NCBI GenBank assembly: GCA_015075425.1
Contig: JABTUL010000001.1
Coordinates: 124,001-188,000 of the forward strand
From: Spirochaetales bacterium
Lineage (GTDB): Bacteria > Spirochaetota > Leptospiria > Leptospirales > Leptonemataceae
Direction of reading: 5' to 3'
Length of the DNA: 64,000 bases
The notes below the pieces were generated by a model. The model was not told the origin of the DNA and made no database searches. It worked only from the letters and a program-made list of their open reading frames with translations. Below are positions 26,065 through 33,665 of this stretch, piece by piece (within the stretch, counting starts at the first letter, position 1; each line of letters begins with the position of its first letter). A program made the translations under genes and the position numbers.

Positions 26065-27212
26065 GCGTCGGAATGCATGTTTCTCGTCATATTGATCTGA
26101 AATCCCTGCTCAAAGAAAAATCCTATTTTTTGCTGGGCCCGCGCCAGACCGGAAAATCTGCTCTGATCCGCGAGGAACTGCGCCCCTCACGGGTCTACGA
26201 CCTCCTGGAATCTGAAACTTACCTGGTACTGAGTCGGGAACCGGCTCGCCTGCGCCAGGAATTGCAGCCATCGGACCAGCTCATAGCCATAGATGAAATT
26301 CAAAGATTGCCCGATCTGCTCAATGAAGTCCATTCCATAATCGAGACCAGCAAGATCCATTTTCTGCTCACCGGTTCGAGCGCACGCAAGTTGCGCCGGG
26401 GTGGGGTGAATCTACTCGGTGGCCGCGCCCGGACCATCCATTTGCATCCTCTGATCAGGGCAGAACTCGGTGCACAGTTCGATCTACTAAAAGCCCTGAA
26501 CTATGGAACCCTGCCCTCGATCTATTTTTCAAAAAATCCGGCCGCCGATCTGCAAGCCTACTGTGGTAACTATTTGCAGCAGGAAATCGCTGCCGAGGGT
26601 CTGGCCCGCAATTTGCCTGCCTTCAGTCGCTTTTTGACGACAGCTGCGGCCTCAAGTGGCCAGTTGATCCGTTACGCAGCCGTAGCAAGTGATGCTCAAG
26701 TAGCAAGGAGCACTGTCATCGAATATTTTGAGATACTGCGCGATACGATGATTGGCTTTGACGTCCCGGCGTTCGGGAAAACGACGAAGCGCAAGGCCAT
26801 CCAGACCGCGAAGTTTTATTTCTTTGATGTGGGCGTTCAACGTGCTTTACTGGACGCCGGAAAAATCAAAGAGCGCAGTCCCGATTTTGGACAGGCTCTG
26901 GAAGCCTACATTGCGCATGAACTGCGTTCCTTTGTGGACTATACTGGCAAAGGGTCGCTTGAATACTGGCGCTCCGCTTCCGGTTTTGAAGTCGATTTTG
27001 TGCTCAACCGGAAACTTGCCATTGAAGTGAAGTCAAGTGCGGTGGTGGCCGAGCGCGACCTAAAAGGGCTGCGCGCTTTGCGTGAAGAAGGGCTTCTTGA
27101 CCGTTATGTCTGTATGTGCCGGGAAGGACGCCGCCGCGAAAGCGACGGCATCGAAATCGTTCCCTGGGATTTGTTTCTTACCGAACTCTGGCAGACACAC
27201 TTTCATGAATAA
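26058..27212 (+). CDS. AAA ATPase with DUF4143 C-terminal domain
   Basis: The protein has 384 residues from ATG 26058 (TTG 26034 and ATG 26073 are alternatives). It has AAA_14-type motifs: Walker A LLGPRQTGKSA, Walker B LIAIDEIQRLPDL and sensor LLTGSSARKLRR. A helical/winged-helix part (SSGQLIRYAAVASDAQVARSTVIEY) is followed by a C-terminal DUF4143 region ending with a PD-(D/E)XK-like signature: FEVDFVLNRKLAIEVKSS. The cellular role of this family is unsettled. It is divergently oriented to a decayed relative just upstream, and its stop codon lies within a GAATAATCCGGG motif. Confidence 0.88.
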   Translation: MMSVGMHVSRHIDLKSLLKEKSYFLLGPRQTGKSALIREELRPSRVYDLLESETYLVLSREPARLRQELQPSDQLIAIDEIQRLPDLLNEVHSIIETSKIHFLLTGSSARKLRRGGVNLLGGRARTIHLHPLIRAELGAQFDLLKALNYGTLPSIYFSKNPAADLQAYCGNYLQQEIAAEGLARNLPAFSRFLTTAAASSGQLIRYAAVASDAQVARSTVIEYFEILRDTMIGFDVPAFGKTTKRKAIQTAKFYFFDVGVQRALLDAGKIKERSPDFGQALEAYIAHELRSFVDYTGKGSLEYWRSASGFEVDFVLNRKLAIEVKSSAVVAERDLKGLRALREEGLLDRYVCMCREGRRRESDGIEIVPWDLFLTELWQTHFHE

Positions 27213-27267
27213 TCCGGGTTTTTAGTATCAGCCTTGCCAGGGATGGTCGCCCTGCGACAAAGCCTCC

Positions 27268-27684
27268 ATGAAGATCCAGGTTACCGCTTTCTTTTTGCTT
27301 CTCGCCTGTTCCGATTCGGATGATTGGAAAAAAGGAAAGATCGTTCCTCAAAAAGAGTACACTAAAGACAGTCCGCGGGAGTGGGCAGACATTGCTCCCG
27401 AGCACGTACCTCTGGCCCGCAAATCCATGGACAAAGGTAAGGATGCTATTCTGATAGAGCTTCCCGATTTCCAGCCCGATTACGAGCATTACATTGAGAA
27501 ATTCGGCATGATGGATTTACAGGGCAAGGAGCTGGGCATTGTTGCCGTTGAGCGTAGCGGTCGTCCGCGCAACTTTGGTTACATTCCCCTGGATACAAGC
27601 ACAATGCGCGGAAAGGTTAAGGTATTTGCCAAATGCAACAACCATGATCTGTGGGTGAGCGAAGTCGATCTCGATCGCCTTTGA
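27268..27684 (+). CDS. Superoxide-reductase-fold lipoprotein (desulfoferrodoxin-like)
   Basis: The 138-residue product begins with a lipoprotein signal (MKIQVTAFFLLLAC, lipidation at Cys14). The mature region follows superoxide reductase center II: E45-H46-V-P, DYEHYIEKF with H74, and the C-N-x-H-x-L-W motif C123-N-N-H126-D-L-W. In known enzymes four histidines and one cysteine bind the iron. Here the histidine normally six residues before H74 is phenylalanine (F68, in PDFQPDYEHYI), so one equatorial ligand appears to be missing. The fold assignment is good; activity is uncertain. Being exported as a lipoprotein is unusual for the family. Confidence 0.78.
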   Translation: MKIQVTAFFLLLACSDSDDWKKGKIVPQKEYTKDSPREWADIAPEHVPLARKSMDKGKDAILIELPDFQPDYEHYIEKFGMMDLQGKELGIVAVERSGRPRNFGYIPLDTSTMRGKVKVFAKCNNHDLWVSEVDLDRL

Positions 27685-27751
27685 GGAGCTTCCGCAGCTT
27701 TTTTGCGTCTTTTTTTGATTGCCGGGCCGCTGTGTGCTCATACGCCATGCC

Positions 27752-29062
27752 ATGTTCCTGCAGCGCTTCTTTCAGCCCGCTCCTCACATAGACCGGAGGC
27801 CACAGTCGGAGTGGCCCCAACTCTATCGCTCCTACCGCTGGGCAATCCTGGAAGCGACCTTTGTTGGCTATTCTGTCTTTTATTTTGTGCGAACCAATTT
27901 TGGTGTCGTTTCCCGTGAGATGGGTCAGGCTGTAGGTTACAGCAAGACGGAGCTGGGCTGGATGCTGACGGGACTCGCTCTGGCTTATGCTTTTGGTAAA
28001 TTTATCAATGGATCTCTCTCCGACCGTTCCAATCCGCGCAAATTTATGCCCGTCGGCCTGCTCCTTACAGCGGGCTGCAATATTGCTTTTGGCAGTGTCC
28101 ATTCTTTTGGTTTGCATATGACTCTCTGGACGCTCAACGGTTTTGTCCAGGGCATGGGCTGGCCTCCCTGCGGGCGTTCGCTGGGACACTGGTACAGTCT
28201 GCGGGAACGTGGTTTCATCTTTGCCATCTGGAATACAGCGCACAACGTGGGTGGTGCGCTCATCGGCATCATTGCTGCTTACTCTGCCTCTCACTGGGGG
28301 TGGCAGTACGCGTTTTACGTGCCGGCTGCGATTGCTATTGTAACGGCCTTTTACCTCATGATTCGCCTGCGGGACACGCCGCAGAGTGTGGGCCTGCCTC
28401 CCGTGGAGGAATTCAAAAACGACTGGCCGGAAAAACATATCGATCATGAAAAGGAACTTTCTTCCCGCGAACTTTTTTTGCAGTATGTTCTGACCAGCAA
28501 GGCAATATGGGCTCTGGCAGCGGCCAACTTTTTTGTGTACATTGCTCGCTATGCCATGCTGTCCTGGGGCCCTACATTTCTTAAAGAAGTCAAAGGAGCC
28601 TCGCTGGAGACGGGAGGCTGGAGCGCTTTTATTTATGAAGGCTCGGCCATTTTCAGTACCATTCTTGTCGGCTGGCTTTCTGATAAGGTCGATGGACGTC
28701 GTGCCCTTTTATCTCTGGTCTGTATGTTTCCTGTCCTGGGTGCCTTTGTGGCCCTGCTGTATGCGCCCCCTGGATCAACCACTCTGCCGCTGATTTACTT
28801 TGCCATCATTGGCGCTTTTATCTATCCTCCGGTCATGCTCCTTGGTGTGGCCGCTCTGGATTTTTCTTCCAAGAAGGCTGTGGGTACGGCGGCGGGCTTT
28901 GTGGGTCTTTTTGGCTACGCCGGCACCGCCGTCCAGAGTGTGGGTCTGGGCTATCTTGCCCAGCATCATGGATGGGATGTGGCTATTGGCGCTATCATTG
29001 CCTGTGCGGTCCTGGCCATATTCCTTTTGCTTTATGCAACTCGATTTAAGCCCAGCAGTTGA
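27752..29062 (+). CDS. MFS organophosphate:phosphate antiporter (GlpT/UhpT family)
   Basis: A 436-residue, 12-helix major facilitator. Family signals are the N-terminal YxxFYFVRTNFGV segment, the MFS loop GSLSDRSNPRKFMPVG, NGFVQGMGWPPCGRSLGHWY and FAIWNTAHNVGGALIG, all characteristic of the organophosphate antiporter (GlpT, UhpT, UhpC, PgtP) group. The substrate could be glycerol-3-phosphate or a hexose phosphate; it cannot be told apart here, and a UhpC-like sensor role is possible. The ATG at 27752 is preferred over the TTG at 27719. The stop overlaps the cyclase start (TGATG). Confidence 0.88.
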   Translation: MFLQRFFQPAPHIDRRPQSEWPQLYRSYRWAILEATFVGYSVFYFVRTNFGVVSREMGQAVGYSKTELGWMLTGLALAYAFGKFINGSLSDRSNPRKFMPVGLLLTAGCNIAFGSVHSFGLHMTLWTLNGFVQGMGWPPCGRSLGHWYSLRERGFIFAIWNTAHNVGGALIGIIAAYSASHWGWQYAFYVPAAIAIVTAFYLMIRLRDTPQSVGLPPVEEFKNDWPEKHIDHEKELSSRELFLQYVLTSKAIWALAAANFFVYIARYAMLSWGPTFLKEVKGASLETGGWSAFIYEGSAIFSTILVGWLSDKVDGRRALLSLVCMFPVLGAFVALLYAPPGSTTLPLIYFAIIGAFIYPPVMLLGVAALDFSSKKAVGTAAGFVGLFGYAGTAVQSVGLGYLAQHHGWDVAIGAIIACAVLAIFLLLYATRFKPSS

Positions 29063-30369
29063 TGGAATCGATAGCCTCTCAGATTCTCCACGATGAACAA
29101 CGTGCCGGTGAGCAGCGCCTGGCCCGAGCCCGGCTGGCGGTTCTGGCATTTTGTTTTTTTATTAATTTCATTTATTTGATTTTTGTTCCGGAAAAGGAGT
29201 TCGATACTCACCTGCGAACCGCAGCTGCATTTGGTCTGGGTCTCCTTTACAGTCTGCTCTGGCTGATCTACATTCACACAATTACCTACCGTCGCTACCA
29301 TCGCTACGCATCTTCTGCGATTGATTTTACTTTTATAGTGGGTTTTAATATTCTCTGGAGCATGTACTCAGGGCACACGGATTTGAGTGCGCAGCTCAAA
29401 CTCACTTCCGGCTACATTGCTCTTCTGGTCCTGATTGTCCTTACCGGGGTGCGCTTTGACTACCGCACGGTCCGCTTTGTGACTTTGCTCAGCGCAATCT
29501 TTTATGGTCTCTATATCTACTACGGATTCCGGTTCACAAATCATACGTTGACTCTGGACTGGAATACCTCCCTTGAGGAGCCTCGAGTTTTTAGCACCAT
29601 TGATCTTTTTGCCCGCTGGCTGGGCCTGGTTGTAGCCGGCAGCCTGATGAGTTTCATACTCCGTCGCGTGGATCGTCTTTTGCAAAAAAGTGTTTTTGAA
29701 TCGATCAAGAATCAGCAGCTCAAGCAATATGTGAGCCATAACGTGGCCGGTGAAATCGAGGCCGGCCGTGGCAATCTGGACCTCACCGGACAGCGCAAAA
29801 GGGTAGCGGTTCTCTTCTGTGACATCCAGGGCTTCACAGCTTTGAGTGAAGAGCTTAGCCCCGAAGACTTGCTGACCATGCTGAATCGCTACTATGAATT
29901 TATGGTTGATGTGATTTTCCGACATGAAGGGACACTGGATAAATACATAGGAGACGGGGTGATGGCCCTTTTTGGAGCGCCCCGCGATCTGGAAAATCCG
30001 GCTCTCTCCGCTCTGTCCTGTGCCATTGCCATGCTGCAGGCCCTGAAAGAATTGAATGCCAAATTTTCCTATGGTCTGTCCATCGGTGTGGGCATCCACG
30101 TGGATCAGGTGGTGGTGGGCAACCTGGGCACGGAAACATATAAAAACTATACTGCTGTGGGGCGCGGAGTCAATATTGCCTCACGCATAGAAAGTCTGAC
30201 CCGTGAAACCGCTCAGCCGATTCTTTTTTCTGAGGCCGTGGCCGCTGATACAAAAGAATACATTGTGCCCCGGCTTGCCGGGCGCTATCCTCTGAAAGGT
30301 ATCAGTGAATCCTTTGCTCTGTATACGATTGATCCGGCTCGTCTGGCCGGGCTTGCCGGGAAAAAATAG
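29062..30369 (+). CDS. Membrane-bound class III adenylate/guanylate cyclase
   Basis: A 435-residue protein with about six N-terminal transmembrane helices (about 25-210), a linker with helix KNQQLKQYVSHNVAGEIE, and a C-terminal class III cyclase domain. Catalytic features include VAVLFCDIQGFT and KYIGDGVMALFGAP, giving the two metal-binding aspartates and the purine-contact lysine, GIHVDQVVVGNLGT, and YTAVGRGVNIASRIE with the transition-state Asn and Arg. Threonine in YTAVG favours ATP as substrate. Membrane-anchored cyclases in high numbers are typical of Leptospira relatives. The start overlaps the transporter stop by one base, which links cAMP signalling to the transporter operon. Confidence 0.92.
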   Translation: MESIASQILHDEQRAGEQRLARARLAVLAFCFFINFIYLIFVPEKEFDTHLRTAAAFGLGLLYSLLWLIYIHTITYRRYHRYASSAIDFTFIVGFNILWSMYSGHTDLSAQLKLTSGYIALLVLIVLTGVRFDYRTVRFVTLLSAIFYGLYIYYGFRFTNHTLTLDWNTSLEEPRVFSTIDLFARWLGLVVAGSLMSFILRRVDRLLQKSVFESIKNQQLKQYVSHNVAGEIEAGRGNLDLTGQRKRVAVLFCDIQGFTALSEELSPEDLLTMLNRYYEFMVDVIFRHEGTLDKYIGDGVMALFGAPRDLENPALSALSCAIAMLQALKELNAKFSYGLSIGVGIHVDQVVVGNLGTETYKNYTAVGRGVNIASRIESLTRETAQPILFSEAVAADTKEYIVPRLAGRYPLKGISESFALYTIDPARLAGLAGKK

Positions 30370-30480
30370 TCGCTGCTCGCAGGGTCATCTGAATTTCAGG
30401 TTTCCTATTAACGCTATCGGCGTCAAAATACCTGTCGTTTCAGGCTCTTTTTGCGTTGCGGCAGAATTCCAAACAGGTAG

Positions 30481-30500
30481 AAATTTGCCGCGGCAAATTT
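30481..30500. repeat. 20-bp perfect palindrome
   Basis: AAATTTGCCG is followed directly by its exact reverse complement CGGCAAATTT. A degenerate half-copy (AAATCTGCCGTGGC) lies about 12 bases further on. It sits between the cyclase gene and the decayed ATPase. It could be an operator or a mobile-element trace. It is too tight, without a loop, for a classic terminator. Confidence 0.7.
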
Positions 30501-30559
30501 TCAGTTGACTGTAAATCTGCCGTGGCGCCTATCCGGGATATGATAAAGCGATAGGGGAT

Positions 30560-31201
30560 CGGGACCCATTTTACTCGACGAGACAAGGATGCGCAATGGA
30601 AGAGACGATTGAAGGGTTTGTATGATTTGCGTAAAGGCGATTAGAGTTGCTTGCGGATTTACTTCCTGAACGTGTTGCCTCCGTCCTCTCTTTAAACAGT
30701 CTCCGCGAAGATTTGAGCCTGGCACATGACACAGTCAAAATGTGGATTGATGCGCTCAGTAGCGTTTACTATTGCTTTTTGGTGTCACCCTGGTCCCGCC
30801 GCATCTCCCGGACAGTCCGGTCCGAGAAAAAACTATACCTTTTTGATTTCCTCGCTGTTGAGGACGATGGCAGGCGTCTGGAAAACATTGTTGCTTTGCA
30901 CTTATTGAAGGCCTGTCAGTTCTGGACAGATTCGGCAGCCGGTGAATTCAACCTGCACTTCATCCGTACCCGGGACGGCCAGGAGATTGACTTTCTGATC
31001 GTACGCGACGGCAGACCCTAGATGCTCATCGAAGTTAAGAGCGGCGAAACCAATCCAACGAAAAGCCTGATCCGTTTTTCCCAAATTTTGCAAACAACGC
31101 TTAATTTTCAGTTGGTACGAAAAGCCAACGTACGAAAGCAATTTCCGGATTCAAAAATTGAAATCCTTTCTGTGGAGAGGTTTTTAGCGGGGTTGGTGTA
31201 A
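30560..31201 (+). pseudogene. DUF4143-type AAA ATPase remnant with frameshifts and in-frame stop
   Basis: The 5' part shows KDAQWKRRLKGLYD, matching HKFRTWRNFLKGLYD of the intact homologue at 47336, then breaks. A shifted frame from about 30635 gives ADLLPERVASVLSLNSLRED, LYLFDFLAVEDDGRRLENIV and RDGQEIDFLIVRDGRP. A TAG at 31019-31021 interrupts, after which the same frame continues MLIEVKSGETNP to a TAA at 31199. The Walker A region is gone, and most of the AAA core is missing. This is a different decay pattern from the copy at 25470. Confidence 0.82.
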
Positions 31202-31215
31202 ATTATCGTTGCGAC

Positions 31216-31247
31216 CCTGCGCTCTATCCGTGGAGCTGACCGGGCGC
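31216..31247 (-). pseudogene. Partial tRNA 5' half, inverted next to tRNA-Arg
   Basis: Read on the minus strand, the 32 bases align with the first 30 bases of the adjacent tRNA-Arg: the same GCGCC acceptor start, AGCTC, and an exact 14-base GGATAGAGCGCAGG segment. The similarity stops at the anticodon stem. The fragment is head-to-head with the intact tRNA, sharing the GCGC centre. Confidence 0.6.
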
Positions 31248-31317
31248 GCCTATAGCTCAATGGATAGAGCGCAGGTCTCCGGAACCTGAAATCGGGGTTC
31301 GAATCCCTGTAGGCGCA
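31246..31317 (+). tRNA. tRNA-Arg (anticodon CCG)
   Basis: The 72-base sequence folds as a cloverleaf: acceptor GCGCCTA/TAGGCGC, D-arm GCTC/GAGC, anticodon stem CAGGT/ACCTG with loop CTCCGGA, T-arm GGGGTTCGAATCCC. The anticodon is CCG, reading CGG. CCA is not encoded. An inverted partial copy lies directly upstream. Confidence 0.96.
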
Positions 31318-31334
31318 AATCAACGGAGGTTGCC

Positions 31335-31967
31335 ATGCTCGGTCGCAGGAGAGTAATTACCGGAGCATCGGAAGAACGGCTATTCCGTCTTCTGCAAGAA
31401 AGGCTGCAGGCCGGCGCAGACAAGAAGGAAATTGATGAACGGATCTGGGATCTCTTTGGAGAGAACTGGTGTATCATGTTTACAGACCTCTCCGGATTTT
31501 CACGACAGGTGGCCCAGTTTGGCATCATCCATTTTTTACAGACCATCCATGAGTCAGAGAGGCTCCTGATTCCAGCTATAGACGATCATGATGGAATACT
31601 ATTGAAAATTGAAGGTGATAGTTTCCTGGTCATTTTCCGCAGTCCCCGGCGTGCCCTGCAATGTTCTATTGAGATGCAAAAGATTCTGGAAAAATACAAT
31701 CAGGAACGATCAGCCGAGGAGCAGGTTCTCCTCTGCGTGGGTCTGGGCTATGGCAAAGTCCTGAAAATTGGCGACCACGATGTATTTGGAGCGGAAGTCA
31801 ATGCGGCCAGCAAACTGGGTGAGGACACGGCCGGTCCCGGTGAAATTCTGGTAACCGGTGCGGTGCAGGAGGCGACTAAGGACATGCCCGGGGTTACCTT
31901 TAAGAAACTGGATGTGATTCCGCCTGGAGCAAGCGCCGCTTATCTGGTAAAGCACAGCATCCGTTAA
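31335..31967 (+). CDS. Soluble class III cyclase homologue, divergent catalytic Arg
   Basis: A 210-residue cytosolic protein preceded by a good ribosome-binding site (GGAGG at 31324-31328). The cyclase fold is clear: CIMFTDLSGFS with D51, KIEGDSFLVIF with K91 and D95, GLGYGKVLKIGD, and FGAEVNAASKLGED. The transition-state arginine of VNxAxR is replaced by lysine here, so catalytic activity is doubtful or altered. There is no membrane or sensor domain beyond a short N-terminal helix. It may act as a nucleotide sensor or a low-activity cyclase. It starts 17 bases after tRNA-Arg. Confidence 0.85.
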   Translation: MLGRRRVITGASEERLFRLLQERLQAGADKKEIDERIWDLFGENWCIMFTDLSGFSRQVAQFGIIHFLQTIHESERLLIPAIDDHDGILLKIEGDSFLVIFRSPRRALQCSIEMQKILEKYNQERSAEEQVLLCVGLGYGKVLKIGDHDVFGAEVNAASKLGEDTAGPGEILVTGAVQEATKDMPGVTFKKLDVIPPGASAAYLVKHSIR

Positions 31968-31999
31968 GGTTAGCCCTTATTCATGAAAACAGGTGTTCG

Positions 32000-33238
32000 T
32001 CAGAGCTGGCTTTCAAACAGCCGGTAAAATCGTTCTTTGACTTTCTGACTCCATGGTCGCGCCTGGTGGCTTTCCAGTGTAATTTCAATTGAATCTTTAA
32101 GATCTGATTCAACGATACTTTTGAGTCTTCGAGCGATTTTGCGGTCATAGATATCAAGACCTGCTTCCCGACTCAGCTTGAAGCTGCGATTGTCAAAGTT
32201 TGTGGAGCCAACGGCACTCCAGATATCATCGGCAACGGCGAATTTTGAGTGCAGGTGCTTTTTCTGGTAAGCGTAGAGCCGGACGCCTCCTTTGAGCAGT
32301 TGTTTGTAATAGGAATGGGAAGCCAGGCCGACCATGGGAATATCCGTGGTATGCAGGGCAGGCACCAGAATGCGAACATCGACGCCGCGTTTCACTGCGT
32401 CGATCAGAGCGCGCCGTGCCGCACGATCGGGCAGAAAATAGCTCTGCTCCATCCAGATGTATTTGCGCGCCGAATGAATGGCATAAAGATAGATTTTCCG
32501 GGCCGCGCTGCTTCCTCTGTGCGGCTTGCTGCCAATGAATCGTGCGGTGACATTGCCTTCGCGGTGCAACTCCGGAAAGTACTCATCTCCGGTCAGAAGT
32601 TCGCCTGTGGTTTCCTGCCAGTTCTCCAGGAAAACCGACTGCATCTGAAAGACGATGGGTCCTTTGAGAAAAGCCTGTAGATCCCGGGCGCTGCTCTGTG
32701 GATCTGACGGATTGAGCCAGTACTCTGAGATGCCAAAGCCGCCGGTCATTCCGGAGCGCCCATCTACAATCACCAGTTTGCGATGAGTCCTTTCGTTGAT
32801 GCTACCCTCTGACATGGGAGTGCGAAAAAAGCGAAAATCAATACCCAGCTCCTGCATTCGATCGGGGAGGTTGCCAGCATATCGCCCGCCAATGTAATCG
32901 ATCAGGACATTGACGCGAACACCTTCTTTCACTTTCTCGCCCAGCACATCAACCAGCTTCTGGCCCACTGCATCATCTTCCAGGAGATACATTTCAATGT
33001 TTATGGTCCGTCTGGCTCCGCGGAGCATACGAAACATCTTGCTGAAAGTTTCATCGCTCTGCTCAAGCAGATCGATTTGATTCCCCCGCAAAAGTTCCCT
33101 GTTGCCGATGCCGGAAACCGAGCGACGGAAAGCTGCATCGGATATGGCGGATTTCAGGCCAGAGAAGCGCAGGTCCGGTGGTGTGGAGCAACTGTAAAAG
33201 AGGGCAATAAGGAAAAGAGCTGGAAACCATCCGGTCAT
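32000..33238 (-). CDS. Phospholipase D / cardiolipin-synthase-like lipoprotein
   Basis: From ATG 33238 the 412-residue protein begins with a lipoprotein signal (FLIALFYSC). Two HxKxxxxD motifs define the phospholipase D superfamily: THRKLVIVD with downstream GGFGISEYW, and HLHSKFAVAD followed by VGSTNFDNRSF. The order and spacing are like cardiolipin synthases (ClsA/B), but the membrane anchor is a lipid rather than helices. Phosphatidyl transfer or phospholipid hydrolysis at the periplasmic or outer membrane face is likely. It lies seven bases after a small lipoprotein gene on the same strand, so they are probably co-expressed. Confidence 0.9.
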   Translation of the reverse strand: MTGWFPALFLIALFYSCSTPPDLRFSGLKSAISDAAFRRSVSGIGNRELLRGNQIDLLEQSDETFSKMFRMLRGARRTINIEMYLLEDDAVGQKLVDVLGEKVKEGVRVNVLIDYIGGRYAGNLPDRMQELGIDFRFFRTPMSEGSINERTHRKLVIVDGRSGMTGGFGISEYWLNPSDPQSSARDLQAFLKGPIVFQMQSVFLENWQETTGELLTGDEYFPELHREGNVTARFIGSKPHRGSSAARKIYLYAIHSARKYIWMEQSYFLPDRAARRALIDAVKRGVDVRILVPALHTTDIPMVGLASHSYYKQLLKGGVRLYAYQKKHLHSKFAVADDIWSAVGSTNFDNRSFKLSREAGLDIYDRKIARRLKSIVESDLKDSIEITLESHQARPWSQKVKERFYRLFESQL

Positions 33239-33245
33239 GGGCAGC

Positions 33246-33665
33246 TCAATAGTTCTGCGGGTGGCAGGGGAATTGGACATTTACCCGGCAGCCTTCCGGT
33301 TCATCGAAGTAGGCCCCTTTGATCCGGGCCCTGGTCAAACAGCGGGCCCAGTTCCCGCTATAGCCATCTTTAATCCGGGCCTCCCACTCCGCCTGGGTTG
33401 CCCGGTCACTTTTGATGAGACTCAACCATTTGGTCTGGCTATTGCGCAGAGCATAGGCCAGGCAGAGTTTGCGCCGTTCTTCGATGGTCAAAAAAAGGTT
33501 GCGATTTCCCCGGGAACCGCCAATATAATGCTTCACAGCAGGGAGGCTTGCTTTACCCTGGATGCGTACGCTAAAGGTTGTAAAGTAATAGTCTTTGTTC
33601 CAGAGTTTTGTTTCCGTGGCACATCCCAGACAGAGTATTCCCAGAATCATTGCTATCTTCTTCAT
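33246..33665 (-). CDS. Small lipoprotein, unknown function
   Basis: The ATG at 33665 gives 139 residues with a signal peptide ending ILCLGC (lipidated Cys). GGAGAG lies about eight bases before the start, supporting it over longer in-frame starts. The mature protein is basic and rich in Arg/Lys and aromatic residues, with two cysteines near the end. No family is recognised. It precedes the phospholipase-D lipoprotein in the same direction. Its 5' end overlaps the start region of the divergent vWA gene. Confidence 0.72.
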   Translation of the reverse strand: MKKIAMILGILCLGCATETKLWNKDYYFTTFSVRIQGKASLPAVKHYIGGSRGNRNLFLTIEERRKLCLAYALRNSQTKWLSLIKSDRATQAEWEARIKDGYSGNWARCLTRARIKGAYFDEPEGCRVNVQFPCHPQNY

